This document shows, piece after piece, positions 1-7,907 of a DNA stretch of 64,000 nt. Made by a program: the position numbers and the translations under genes. The notes under the pieces are model-generated. The model was not told where the DNA came from. It did no database searches and was given only the letters and a program-made list of their open reading frames with translations. Numbering within the stretch: position 1 is the first letter of the stretch; each line of letters begins with the position of its first letter. Source of the DNA: Anaerolentibacter hominis (lineage in GTDB: Bacteria; Bacillota; Clostridia; Lachnospirales; Lachnospiraceae); contig NZ_JAWDIX010000005.1 of the NCBI RefSeq assembly GCF_032380675.1, positions 62,001-126,000 on the forward strand, written 5' to 3'.

Positions 1-42
1 AGGGACAAGGAGGCCATGCATACTTTTGTTTCTTCCGGCTGA
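1..42 (+). CDS. Possible 3' tail of an upstream gene, cut by the window edge
   Basis: The first reading frame is open from base 1 and ends in TGA at 40-42, giving 14 visible codons. In LivHMGF-type loci the substrate-binding protein usually lies directly upstream of the first permease, so this could be its last residues. Nothing in 14 codons identifies the product. The AAGGAGG at 7-13 sits only two bases before an ATG at 16 that would make an 8-residue peptide, so a real start there is unlikely. Confidence 0.25.
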   Translation, partial: RDKEAMHTFVSSG

Positions 43-83
43 CAGGGAATTTTCCTGATTCCCTCTATGCATGGATTGTGCTT

Positions 84-968
84 ATGCAGTTTAATACATT
101 TCTGCAGCTCCTGATCGGAGGCATCTCGATCGGTGTTTTGTATGCTCTTCCGGCCCTGGGCATAACGCTGATCTGGAATGCGGCCGGGATATTTAACTTT
201 GCCAACGGGGATTACGTTATGATAGCCGCCTATCTGACCTACGCACTGATGGTTACCGGCAGGCTCCCCTTCTATATTACACTGCCGCTGGTCATTATTA
301 TTATGTTCTTTTTCGGCATCTGTATGGAATGGCTTGTAGTGGAGAATCTGCGGCGGAAGAAGAAGCTTCACAATACGATGGTAAGTTTTATTGCCCTTTC
401 CATCACGCTGCGGTATGCGGCGAGATTTATCTGGGGGACCAAACCTCTGACTTATAAAAATCCCTTTGGAGTCAGCCCGGTGCAGGTGGGCAGCCTGTTT
501 ATCATGCCTCATGTGTTCTGGATTATCGGAATCTGTTTGGTATTAATGCTGCTGCTTACTTTTCTTTACAAGAAGACCAGGCTGGGCATCGCAATGAGGG
601 CTACAACACAGAATAGAACGTCTGCCGCGCTTATGGGAGTAAAGACAAGGAAAATCACAAATCTGGTATTCGGCCTCTCCGCTTCCATTGCGGGTGTAGC
701 CGGCGCTCTGTCAGGCTGCCTGTTTTACGCATCAATGGAAATGGGGCTGTCGTTTGGCACCAAGGCATTTGCCGGGCTTATTGTAGGAGGCTTCGGCAAT
801 CCGGTAGGGGCCGTGATAGGAGGGCTCATTGTGGGAGTGGTGGAAACCTTTGGCGCCGCTCTGGTATCTTCTTCCATGAAAGACATCATTACATACGTAC
901 TTCTTTTATGTTTCCTGCTGTTCCGACCCAAGGGGCTGTTTAAACAGGAAATCGTTGAGAAAGTGTAG
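84..968 (+). CDS. livH: LivH-type ABC transporter permease
   Basis: Inner-membrane permease of the hydrophobic-amino-acid type (HAAT) ABC family; with LivM it forms the translocation channel. The protein is about 294 residues with roughly eight hydrophobic segments. Near the N-terminus it has the family-typical run FNFANGDYVMIAAY, and near residue 200 the stretch that docks to the ATPase (MGVKTRKI). I chose ATG at 84; a GTG at 78 is in frame, and neither has a good Shine-Dalgarno sequence. It is the first complete gene of an operon running livH-livM-livG-livF and then into sugar-isomerase genes, so the substrate may be a sugar derivative and not a branched-chain amino acid. The family call is firm; the substrate is unknown. 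Confidence 0.85.
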   Translation: MQFNTFLQLLIGGISIGVLYALPALGITLIWNAAGIFNFANGDYVMIAAYLTYALMVTGRLPFYITLPLVIIIMFFFGICMEWLVVENLRRKKKLHNTMVSFIALSITLRYAARFIWGTKPLTYKNPFGVSPVQVGSLFIMPHVFWIIGICLVLMLLLTFLYKKTRLGIAMRATTQNRTSAALMGVKTRKITNLVFGLSASIAGVAGALSGCLFYASMEMGLSFGTKAFAGLIVGGFGNPVGAVIGGLIVGVVETFGAALVSSSMKDIITYVLLLCFLLFRPKGLFKQEIVEKV

Positions 969-976
969 GTGGCGGG

Positions 977-1945
977 ATGAATGGGAAAAAAATAAAAGGC
1001 TTTTTGAAACAACATTCACTTTTCATATTCTTTCTGCTGTTTCTGGCGCTGCCTGCCCTGCTGCCCAACAACTATACGGTTTACGTGGCAAACAGAGGGC
1101 TGACCAACGCGATTGCCGTGTTGGGCCTGGCGGTCCTGTATGGTATGACAGGACAGATCACTCTGGCCACCATGTCCTACTTTGCAATCGGGGCGTATAC
1201 AGCGGCCGTGCTCCAGATGACATTCCATGTAAATTCCGTGGCGGCAATGCTGTTCGGAATTCTGATGACGACCCTCTGGGGCATCATTTTAAGCATACCT
1301 TCATTTAAGCTATCCGGGCCTTTCCTAACTATATCCACGGTGGCATTCGGTGAGATTGTCAAAACGGCACTGATCAATATGGTACCTCTGACCAACGGGC
1401 CCTCGGGCTTAAGTGATATTCCGCCGGTCTCGGTATTTGGAATGAAAATAGCTACGGACAAAGTGTGGTACTACATTATCCTGTGTATTCTTCTGCTCAT
1501 GGGAATTGCGGTAATACGCCTGAAACGGTCCAATTACGGCAGGGCTTTTTATTCGGTGAAGGACGATGAACTGGCGGCCTCGCTCATGGGAGTCAGGGTA
1601 AAAAAGATGAAAACAATTGCATTTTCCACCGCAGCCTTTCTGGCCGGGACTGCCGGTGTCATGTACGCCCATTTTGCAGGCTTTCTGGCACCAGGAGACT
1701 TTGCACAGCAGTTTTCCGCCAACGTATTTTCCATGGTGGTGCTGGGTGGGGGAGACGCGGTTCTGGGAGGAATCTGTTCGGCTCTGGGTGTAACCGCACT
1801 GCCGGAAATACTGCGTTTCATGCAGGAATACTACATTATGGTATTTAACATGGTCATCCTGGTTTACCTGCTGACGCCGTGGAATAAGATCGGGGACTGG
1901 CTGCGGGAGAAAACAGGAAGAAAATCCGCCGCTGGAAGCAGATAG
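977..1945 (+). CDS. livM: LivM-type ABC transporter permease
   Basis: Second inner-membrane permease of the same HAAT transporter, 322 residues. It has an N-terminal cytoplasmic stub, about eight to ten hydrophobic segments, a GMTGQITLA stretch typical of LivM around residue 57, and the ATPase-contact loop with AASLMGVRV near residue 195. The start lies 8 bases after the livH stop, preceded by GGCGGGATG-type spacing, which implies co-translation. No substrate-binding protein gene is visible, so transport specificity cannot be read from the sequence. The context links it to sugar-phosphate chemistry downstream. Confidence 0.85.
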   Translation: MNGKKIKGFLKQHSLFIFFLLFLALPALLPNNYTVYVANRGLTNAIAVLGLAVLYGMTGQITLATMSYFAIGAYTAAVLQMTFHVNSVAAMLFGILMTTLWGIILSIPSFKLSGPFLTISTVAFGEIVKTALINMVPLTNGPSGLSDIPPVSVFGMKIATDKVWYYIILCILLLMGIAVIRLKRSNYGRAFYSVKDDELAASLMGVRVKKMKTIAFSTAAFLAGTAGVMYAHFAGFLAPGDFAQQFSANVFSMVVLGGGDAVLGGICSALGVTALPEILRFMQEYYIMVFNMVILVYLLTPWNKIGDWLREKTGRKSAAGSR

Positions 1946-1966
1946 GGACAGGAGGAACACAAATAA

Positions 1967-2740
1967 ATGGAAAAAATACTGGAAATTCAGAATATCAGCA
2001 AAAACTTCGGCGGCATCCTGGCCCTTCAAAATGTAAATGCGGAAATTTACAAGGGTGAGATTGTGGCAATTATCGGCCCCAACGGTTCGGGAAAAACCAC
2101 GCTGCTAAATGTAATTACCGGCGTCTATGTGCCGGATAACGGTCATGTTTTGCTTGAGGGGGTCCCTGTAGAAGGACTGGCAAAGGAGAAAATCTGCCGG
2201 GCGGGAATCGCAAGAACCTTTCAGAATATCCGCCTTTTTAAGTCCAGAACGGTGTTGGATAACGTGCTGATCGGCAGCAACCAGCTGTTTGAAAGCGGGC
2301 TGGCAGACATTATATTCAACACGGCGAAATCGCGGAGAGAAGAAGGGATTTACAGAGAGAAGGCACTGGAATGGCTGGACTTTGTGGGTTTAAAGGAAAA
2401 GGAGTCGATGCGCAGCGAGAATCTTCCGTATGCCCATCAGAGATTCCTGGAAATCGCCCGGGCGATGGCCACAGACCCGAAGGTGATCCTGCTTGATGAA
2501 CCGGCAGCGGGGATGAGTGCGGTGGAGATTGAGCATCTGGATGCCCTGCTGCGCCGGATTCAGAAGCTGGGCATTACGGTGGTTATGATCGAACATATTA
2601 TGGATCTGGTCAGAGGTGTCTCGGACAGAGTCTACGTGCTCAACAATGGAAAAAACATTGCAGAAGGTACCTTTGCGCAAATAGAGAATGATCCGGTAGT
2701 GAAAGAAGCCTATCTGGGGACGGGAGGGAAGAAAGATTGA
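1967..2740 (+). CDS. livG: LivG-type ABC transporter ATPase
   Basis: Cytoplasmic ATPase that powers the LivHM channel, 257 residues. Visible motifs are Walker A (GPNGSGKTT, about residue 37), the LivG hallmark ARTFQNIRLF, and Walker B (VILLDEPAAGM) with the switch histidine in MIEHIMDL. The usual LSGG signature is replaced by LPYAHQRFLEIARA. LivG subunits commonly read LSYGxQRxLEIARA, so the deviation is modest. The start follows AGGAGG with good spacing. The stop overlaps the next gene by four bases, which points to a LivG/LivF heterodimer. Confidence 0.88.
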   Translation: MEKILEIQNISKNFGGILALQNVNAEIYKGEIVAIIGPNGSGKTTLLNVITGVYVPDNGHVLLEGVPVEGLAKEKICRAGIARTFQNIRLFKSRTVLDNVLIGSNQLFESGLADIIFNTAKSRREEGIYREKALEWLDFVGLKEKESMRSENLPYAHQRFLEIARAMATDPKVILLDEPAAGMSAVEIEHLDALLRRIQKLGITVVMIEHIMDLVRGVSDRVYVLNNGKNIAEGTFAQIENDPVVKEAYLGTGGKKD

Positions 2741-3450
2741 ATAAATTGCTGACAGTCAGTCATCTGGATTCCTATTACGGGCATGCCCAGGTGCTCAGAG
2801 ACGTAACGCTCTCCATAGAGGAAGGGCGGGTGGCGGCTCTTCTGGGTCCGAACGGAGCTGGAAAGAGCACGGCGATGATGAGCATTTCCGGTATGGTTAG
2901 GCTCTCGGATTCCAGCCGCATTACGTTTCAGGGAGAAGAAATTCAGAAGCAGAGTTCTGACCGTATTGTCTCCAAAGGAATCGTGCAGGTTCCTCAGGGC
3001 AGAGGTGTTTTCCCCGGCCTGACGGTGAAGGAGAACCTGCTCATGGGAGCGTATATGAGAAAAGATAAAAAAGAGACGGAGGATGAGATTCCGGCAGTCC
3101 TGGATATGTTTCCCAAGTTAAAGGAGAGGCTGAAACAGCCTGCGGGCACACTTTCCGGCGGCGAACAGCAGATGTTAGCCATCATGCGGGGACTGATGGC
3201 CCATCCGAAGCTTTTGATGCTGGATGAACCGTCCATGGGGCTTGCTCCGGTCATTGTGGATCAGATATACGAACAGATCGCGGCGATCAACCGGACCGGT
3301 ATGACTATTTTTCTAGTGGAACAGAACTCCTCCATTGCCCTTGATGTGGCAGACTATGCCTATGTTCTGTCATCAGGGAAAATTGTCCGTGAAGGGCCGT
3401 CAAAGGTACTTGCAGGGGAAAATCTGCTGGATGCTTATTTTAAGGCTTAG
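2737..3450 (+). CDS. livF: LivF-type ABC transporter ATPase (TTG start)
   Basis: Second cytoplasmic ATPase of the transporter, 237 residues. It has Walker A (GPNGAGKST), the LivF-typical VPQGRGVFPGLTVKENL, an intact signature LSGGEQQ, Walker B (LLMLDEPSMGLAP) and a switch histidine replaced by Gln (LVEQN), as is normal in LivF. The only start that fits the GGGAGGGAAG ribosome-binding site is TTG at 2737, overlapping the livG stop. This completes a four-gene HAAT transporter. The next gene begins 16 bases downstream, so transporter and isomerase genes are probably one transcript. Confidence 0.88.
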   Translation: MNKLLTVSHLDSYYGHAQVLRDVTLSIEEGRVAALLGPNGAGKSTAMMSISGMVRLSDSSRITFQGEEIQKQSSDRIVSKGIVQVPQGRGVFPGLTVKENLLMGAYMRKDKKETEDEIPAVLDMFPKLKERLKQPAGTLSGGEQQMLAIMRGLMAHPKLLMLDEPSMGLAPVIVDQIYEQIAAINRTGMTIFLVEQNSSIALDVADYAYVLSSGKIVREGPSKVLAGENLLDAYFKA

Positions 3451-3466
3451 AAAAGGGGGAAATCGG

Positions 3467-3916
3467 ATGAATGTTATACAGACCGGGGGAGAGCCGGTTA
3501 CAGGCTATAGCGGTACGGTGCTGGCTGCTGCGGCAGCAGGCGGTCATGGACTGAAGGAGAGCATACAGGATTACATGAGGGAAAGCCACGTGATGTGTGA
3601 GGATAAAGGGATACAGGACGGATGGGCGGGAGCGGCCGCAGCCTTTTGCGGCAGTTTGCGAGAGAATGTAACAGCGGTCTGGATTACAGATAACGGAAGT
3701 GAGGACTGCGCATGCTTCAATAAATTGCGCGGAATCCGTGCGGTTCTGGGGGATAAGCCGGTGAGAGTCATGCTTGGCAGGCAGGAAAATGACTGCAATG
3801 TCCTGGTGCTGGATTATGCGGAGAACGGCTTTGGTGTAAATATGGAATCTGTACTTAAGATGCTGACGACTGATTTCTGTACAGATTACAGCCGGATTCT
3901 GGAACAGTTGAAATAA
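3467..3916 (+). CDS. Degenerate RpiB/LacAB-fold protein
   Basis: A 149-residue protein whose C-terminal half lines up with the RpiB/LacA/LacB isomerase fold. It keeps a GIRAVL stretch, then a VRVMLGRQENDCNVLVL segment matching the family's ARMAREHNDANVLALG, but the catalytic loop (usually CGTGxG or DxxGVG) reads TDNGSEDCAC. The N-terminal strand with the substrate-binding Asp-His is not recognisable. It is therefore probably catalytically dead or altered, perhaps a partner subunit for the two intact paralogues that follow. The start at 3467 follows AAAAGGGGGAAA. Family membership is inferred by eye from the neighbouring paralogues. Confidence 0.6.
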   Translation: MNVIQTGGEPVTGYSGTVLAAAAAGGHGLKESIQDYMRESHVMCEDKGIQDGWAGAAAAFCGSLRENVTAVWITDNGSEDCACFNKLRGIRAVLGDKPVRVMLGRQENDCNVLVLDYAENGFGVNMESVLKMLTTDFCTDYSRILEQLK

Positions 3917-3954
3917 CCCCGGATGAACAGGGACATTGGAAAGGAAGGAGCAGC

Positions 3955-4434
3955 ATGAGGATAGCAATCGCCAGTGACCGGATCGGTTACGTGATGAAAG
4001 AAACAATAAAGAACCATCTGGACGAGAAGAATATTGATTATTATGATTTCGGCTGTTATGAATTGGAACGGTGCGGCTATACAGAAAAAACAGTAAAAGT
4101 ATGCGAGGCAATTGAAGCAGGAGAGTTTGACCGTGGGATTCTGATTGATTCCAACGGCGTGGGCGTCTGCATCGCGGCAAACCGTTATGCGCAGATTTAT
4201 GCGGCAACGGTGGGAGAAATCTATTCCGCCCGGATGACCAGAAGACACAATAACGCCAATGTGCTCTGCTTTGGAGCGCGGATCACCGGTCCGGCCGTTG
4301 TGCTGGAGGCGGTGGATACCTGGCTGGATACGCCCTTTGACGGCGGAAGTCACGTACTTCTGCAACAGCAGATTGAGAAGGTCAGACAAGAGTTCTTATC
4401 TGCCGGAGGCAGAGAGGAAGGTGAGACGGAATGA
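3955..4434 (+). CDS. RpiB/LacA/LacB-family sugar-phosphate isomerase (Asp in catalytic loop)
   Basis: A 159-residue protein of the ribose-5-phosphate isomerase B / galactose-6-phosphate isomerase family, cytosolic, interconverting aldose- and ketose-phosphates. It has the opening strand MRIAIASDR, the catalytic loop GILIDSNGVGVCIAANR with Asp65 where RpiB has Cys, and the conserved TRRHNNANVL. Asp at that place is usual in LacA and LacB, which act as a heteromer, so this may be the LacA/LacB-like half of a complex with the next gene. The start follows AAGGAAGGAGC. Its stop overlaps the next start (ATGA), implying equimolar synthesis. Confidence 0.78.
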   Translation: MRIAIASDRIGYVMKETIKNHLDEKNIDYYDFGCYELERCGYTEKTVKVCEAIEAGEFDRGILIDSNGVGVCIAANRYAQIYAATVGEIYSARMTRRHNNANVLCFGARITGPAVVLEAVDTWLDTPFDGGSHVLLQQQIEKVRQEFLSAGGREEGETE

Positions 4435-4910
4435 TACCGATCGGAGGGGACCAGGCTTCCTATGTCTTAAAACAGGCTGTGATGAAACACCTGGACATAC
4501 GGAAGATTCCGTATGTGGATCTGGGCTGTTATGATATGGAAATGACAAATTATAATATATTTGCAGACCGGGTCTGCCGGCTGATGCTGAAAGAAAATCT
4601 GGAGCGGGGGATCGTGCTGTGCGGAAGCGGTCTGGGAATCGGGATGGCGGCAAACCGGTATCCGGGAATCCGGTGCGGGCGCTGTGACAGCAGTATTCAG
4701 GTTAAGATGGCCAGAAGGGAAAACGACATGAATGTTCTGTCTATGGGCGGCCGCATCGTGGGGCCGGAGACGGCGGCGGATATGGTGGACGCTTTCCTGG
4801 ATACGGAATTTGATGAGGCTTACCGGAATAATGTGATGCAGTGTGAAGAACTGGACCGCCGGCTTTACAGGCAGGAATTTTTGAACAGAATCGGTTCCGG
4901 AGCCAATTAG
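4431..4910 (+). CDS. RpiB/LacA/LacB-family sugar-phosphate isomerase (catalytic Cys kept)
   Basis: A 159-residue paralogue of the preceding protein, translationally coupled to it by an ATGA overlap. The catalytic loop reads GIVLCGSGLGIGMAANR with Cys64, as in RpiB, and the ARRENDMNVLSMGGR segment is well conserved. Both paralogues share an unusual GCYE/GCYD-type segment where RpiB has GTDS, which suggests they co-evolved for one substrate. The pair with Asp and Cys loops fits a heteromeric isomerase. The natural substrate cannot be told from the sequence; pentose, hexose and deoxyhexose phosphates are all possible. Confidence 0.8.
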   Translation: MIPIGGDQASYVLKQAVMKHLDIRKIPYVDLGCYDMEMTNYNIFADRVCRLMLKENLERGIVLCGSGLGIGMAANRYPGIRCGRCDSSIQVKMARRENDMNVLSMGGRIVGPETAADMVDAFLDTEFDEAYRNNVMQCEELDRRLYRQEFLNRIGSGAN

Positions 4911-4925
4911 AAGGGAAGTTACGGC

Positions 4926-5933
4926 ATGTTTACAGAGATATTAAAAGAAGTAAAAAATTGTTATATGAATAGTTCAGACGGGCAGATTGACCGGACTCTC
5001 AGGGAAATAAAACGAGCAAAGCGGATTGTAATACATGGAAAAGGGCGTATGGGGCTGATTCTGAAAGCATTTGGCATGCATTTGTCCGGCTATGGGTATG
5101 ACGTGAGGACGGTCGGCGATGTGACCGCCCCGGCCATTGGTCCGGGGGACTTCTTTCTGGCAGCCTCCGCTTCCGGCTATCCCTCGGCATCCACCCGTTT
5201 TTTTGAGATCGCCCGCGAAAAAGGAGCGTTAAGCTGTGCCATAACTGCGTACCGAAGCGGGCCTGTGGGGATGCTGGCAGACTGTTTTCTGGAAATCCAT
5301 GCCCGTACCATGAACCTGGATCAGAATGATGTGCCATCCCTGCAGCCCATGTGTTCCACCCTGGAGCAGACGGAGCTCTTTATACTGGATTACATTGCCT
5401 GGCTGGCCGGAAACAAGCTGGAAAATACAAGGGAAAATAAAGAATGGTATATAGACCGCGTTATATACAATGCGGGGCAGACGGACCGGAAGGAGTGTAC
5501 GCGGCTGGGTGCATGGATTCATGGAAGAAAGCGGCTGTTCTTTTATGCAGGCAGGAGGGAGCTGATGATTTTATCGGCCTTTGCCATGCGGATATATCAT
5601 ATGGGATTTCTGACATATGTCATGAATGAGGTGACGGTGCCTGAGATACAGAGCGGAGATGGAATCGTAACAGCCTGCCGCAATGAGGATCAGAAGACAC
5701 TGCTGCAGATGGAAGAGGCGGGCAGGAAGGGGCTGGTGCTGGCCCTGACCGGGAATATAACAGAGCGCATTAAAAATAAAGCTCAGGCTGTGATAAAGCT
5801 TCCGGAATGTGAAGATGATGTGGCCTATACACAGACAATGCTGCTGTTTTTGGATTACACTGTGGCGGAAATGATGAAGAGATACCATATGGAGGAGGCG
5901 GATCTGGCTGTCCGTCATACAAATATGGAGTAG
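4926..5933 (+). CDS. Tandem-SIS protein related to 6-phospho-3-hexuloisomerase
   Basis: A 335-residue cytosolic protein made of two SIS (sugar isomerase) domains in a row, at about residues 20-165 and 185-325. The first opens with RIVIHGKGRMGLILKAFGMHL, has the SIS loop AASASGYP and ends PMCSTLEQTELFILDYIA, which matches the HxlB/PHI family. The second copies the same layout (RLFFYAGRRELMILSAFAMRI, later DVAYTQTMLLFLDYTVA) but has lost the Ser-rich phosphosugar loop, reading ACRNED. HxlB proteins are normally single-domain, about 180-190 residues. The likely role is isomerisation or binding of a phosphosugar from the same pathway. Confidence 0.72.
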   Translation: MFTEILKEVKNCYMNSSDGQIDRTLREIKRAKRIVIHGKGRMGLILKAFGMHLSGYGYDVRTVGDVTAPAIGPGDFFLAASASGYPSASTRFFEIAREKGALSCAITAYRSGPVGMLADCFLEIHARTMNLDQNDVPSLQPMCSTLEQTELFILDYIAWLAGNKLENTRENKEWYIDRVIYNAGQTDRKECTRLGAWIHGRKRLFFYAGRRELMILSAFAMRIYHMGFLTYVMNEVTVPEIQSGDGIVTACRNEDQKTLLQMEEAGRKGLVLALTGNITERIKNKAQAVIKLPECEDDVAYTQTMLLFLDYTVAEMMKRYHMEEADLAVRHTNME

Positions 5934-5945
5934 GGAGGGAGCAAC

Positions 5946-6836
5946 ATGAAGTTCGGATTACATAAAATGACCTGGGGAAAATACTTTGATACCGGGCGGC
6001 TGGATCTGATGTTTGCCCAGACAAGGGCGGCAGGAGGGGAAGCCCTGGAGCTTCGCCCGCCGGATGAAGTGTTAAACGGCGACATGGACCGGGCACAGAG
6101 GGTCAGGAAGATGGCGGATTCAGAGGGAATCGAGCTTAAATTCTGCTTCGGATACCCCAGGGGGCTGGACATGAGGCTGGAGGACAGTTTTACAAGAAAA
6201 TATGCGCTGATGCATCTGAACAGTGCGATCCGGGCCGCAGCGGCACTGGGCGGAACCGAGATCGGAGGAGTGCTCTATTCTACCTGGCCCAGCCGATATG
6301 ATCACGACATGCTGACCAGGGAGATCAGACAGGAGCGGGTTAAAAGGAGCATTGAATGTATTCGGGCCGCCATGCCGGCAGCTGAAGAATATGGAGTCCG
6401 TCTGAATATGGAAATCCTGAACCGGTATGAAAACTATATCATCAATACGGTGGATGAGGGCATACGGTTCTGCGAAGCCGTGGACAGCAAGTGCTGCGGG
6501 CTGCTTCTGGATATTTACCATATGAATATAGAAGAAGCAGATATCACGGCCGCGATCCGCAGAGCTTCCCCTTACCTGGGTAAATTCCATGTATCTGAAC
6601 CTGACCGCAATATTCCGTACCATGATACCCGTATCAACTGGAAAGAAATCGGGGAAGCATTGAAAGAAACAGGGTTTGACGGCGCAGTGATTATGGAAGC
6701 TGTTGTTGGATTTGACGGGCCTGCCTCATACAGCATGCGTTTGTGGAGGGATGGACTGAAGGAAGACAGCCTGGATGCCAGGCTGGAGGCGATGAAAAGG
6801 GGACTTTCGTATATCCGGAGTCAGTTCGGCCAGTAA
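5946..6836 (+). CDS. Sugar isomerase/epimerase TIM-barrel protein, ketose 3-epimerase-like
   Basis: A 296-residue (beta/alpha)8 protein of the xylose-isomerase-like superfamily. The four metal ligands of D-tagatose/D-psicose 3-epimerases are all present at near-identical spacing: Glu156 (in LNMEILNRYENY), Asp189 (LLLDIYHMNIEE), His215 (FHVSEPDR) and Glu251 (IMEAV). The ELNRYE-type stretch is characteristic of that subfamily. It is the last gene of the transporter/isomerase operon, followed by a strong terminator. A free-sugar 3-epimerase ahead of phosphosugar isomerases would make sense in the catabolism of a rare ketose or keto-sugar acid, but no kinase gene is present in the operon. Confidence 0.82.
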   Translation: MKFGLHKMTWGKYFDTGRLDLMFAQTRAAGGEALELRPPDEVLNGDMDRAQRVRKMADSEGIELKFCFGYPRGLDMRLEDSFTRKYALMHLNSAIRAAAALGGTEIGGVLYSTWPSRYDHDMLTREIRQERVKRSIECIRAAMPAAEEYGVRLNMEILNRYENYIINTVDEGIRFCEAVDSKCCGLLLDIYHMNIEEADITAAIRRASPYLGKFHVSEPDRNIPYHDTRINWKEIGEALKETGFDGAVIMEAVVGFDGPASYSMRLWRDGLKEDSLDARLEAMKRGLSYIRSQFGQ

Positions 6837-6855
6837 AGATCTTCTTAATCCTTAT

Positions 6856-6896
6856 AGGGGAGGAGCGGCCTGTTGCGGCGCTCCTCCCCTGTTTTT
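6856..6896 (+). terminator. Strong intrinsic terminator of the transporter/isomerase operon
   Basis: A perfect 12-bp stem (6856-6867 with 6879-6890) encloses an 11-base loop and is followed by GTTTTTTATT. It lies 20 bases after the epimerase stop and 90 bases before the convergent GntR gene. Confidence 0.9.
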
Positions 6897-6987
6897 TATT
6901 ACGTTCGGCCCTCGCTTCATAAAGAAAAGAGGCCCTTCTCAAACGCTTTGCTTTTGTGAAGCAGCAAATAGCTCACGCAGCTGTTAT

Positions 6988-7713
6988 TTACAGCTGCAGA
7001 TCGCTGGATGAGATGATATGCATCGGAGTCTGGCTGCGCCGTATACTCTCGATTGCATCACGTACATGCTTTTCACTTAAGAAACGGGCCTTGGAGGTAT
7101 CATGTCTGCGGATGGCATCCAGGATATCAACATGATCTTTCAGCGAACTTTCGTAGGAATCTGTCATATCTTTCGTCAGCAAATGGCTCTTCTCGATGGC
7201 CTGTACAATGATTGGCATGATACGCTGCAGCACCTGATTCTTACAGCATCTAGCCACACAATTATGAAATTCTATATCCATATTCATTGCAGAGAGATCA
7301 TTTACGGCTGCTTTCACCATTCTGGATACAATTTGTTCCAGTTCCTCAATATCTTCCGTCGTGGCGCGCTCTGCCGCGAGCCGGGTGATCTGCTGTTCCA
7401 GGACAATTCTGGTCTCGTACAGATCTTCGATCAGAGAGTCCTGGGGCAGAAAGCTTAAACCGAGAGGGTCATCCACCATACCGGTATAGTCGCTGACAAA
7501 CGTTCCCTTCCCCTGTGTAATAGTAATTACATTTTCAGCTCTCAGATACTTCATCGCTTCCCGAATGGTTGAACGGCCGAGTCCCAGCTGCTTTGAAAAT
7601 TCCACTTCCGTAGGCAGACGGTCGCCGGGCTTCATCCCATTTTTGACTATCATTTCCTTTATCCTCTGCGCTGCCTGCAGTGGTAAAGGCTGCGGTTTGG
7701 AAATCACGTCCAT
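6988..7713 (-). CDS. GntR-family regulator, FadR/FCD subfamily
   Basis: A 241-residue transcription factor. Residues about 10-75 form a winged helix-turn-helix (GDRLPTEVEFSKQLGLGRSTIREAMKYL, then the wing TQGKGTFV). Residues 95-230 form an all-helical FCD sensor domain with the usual metal-binding pattern (Asp in MDIEFHN, His in KDHVDIL, His in EKHVRDA). FCD regulators usually respond to sugar acids or carboxylates. It is convergent with the isomerase operon and divergent from icd, so either could be its target; the sugar operon is the more natural one. The start is backed by GGGAGG on the minus strand. Confidence 0.85.
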   Translation of the reverse strand: MDVISKPQPLPLQAAQRIKEMIVKNGMKPGDRLPTEVEFSKQLGLGRSTIREAMKYLRAENVITITQGKGTFVSDYTGMVDDPLGLSFLPQDSLIEDLYETRIVLEQQITRLAAERATTEDIEELEQIVSRMVKAAVNDLSAMNMDIEFHNCVARCCKNQVLQRIMPIIVQAIEKSHLLTKDMTDSYESSLKDHVDILDAIRRHDTSKARFLSEKHVRDAIESIRRSQTPMHIISSSDLQL

Positions 7714-7907
7714 AAGATTAAGTACCTCCCTAAAATCATTTCAATATTTATTCAAGTCATATTTTCCAGTCTTATATTGAATTAACTATAGCATAAAGCG
7801 GTTCAGGAAGCAAAACATTGGCATACGGCGGCCGCAACGTTTTATGCTTTATTTTTCGCAGGTACTATGTTATATTTAACCTGTACAAAAAAGGGAGGTA
7901 TATGCAA

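Noticed and set aside
7790..7848. AGCATAAA/TTTATGCT inverted repeat as the GntR operator
   Set aside because: The arms are eight bases and 43 bases apart, and FCD-type regulators usually bind compact palindromes; it could be chance.
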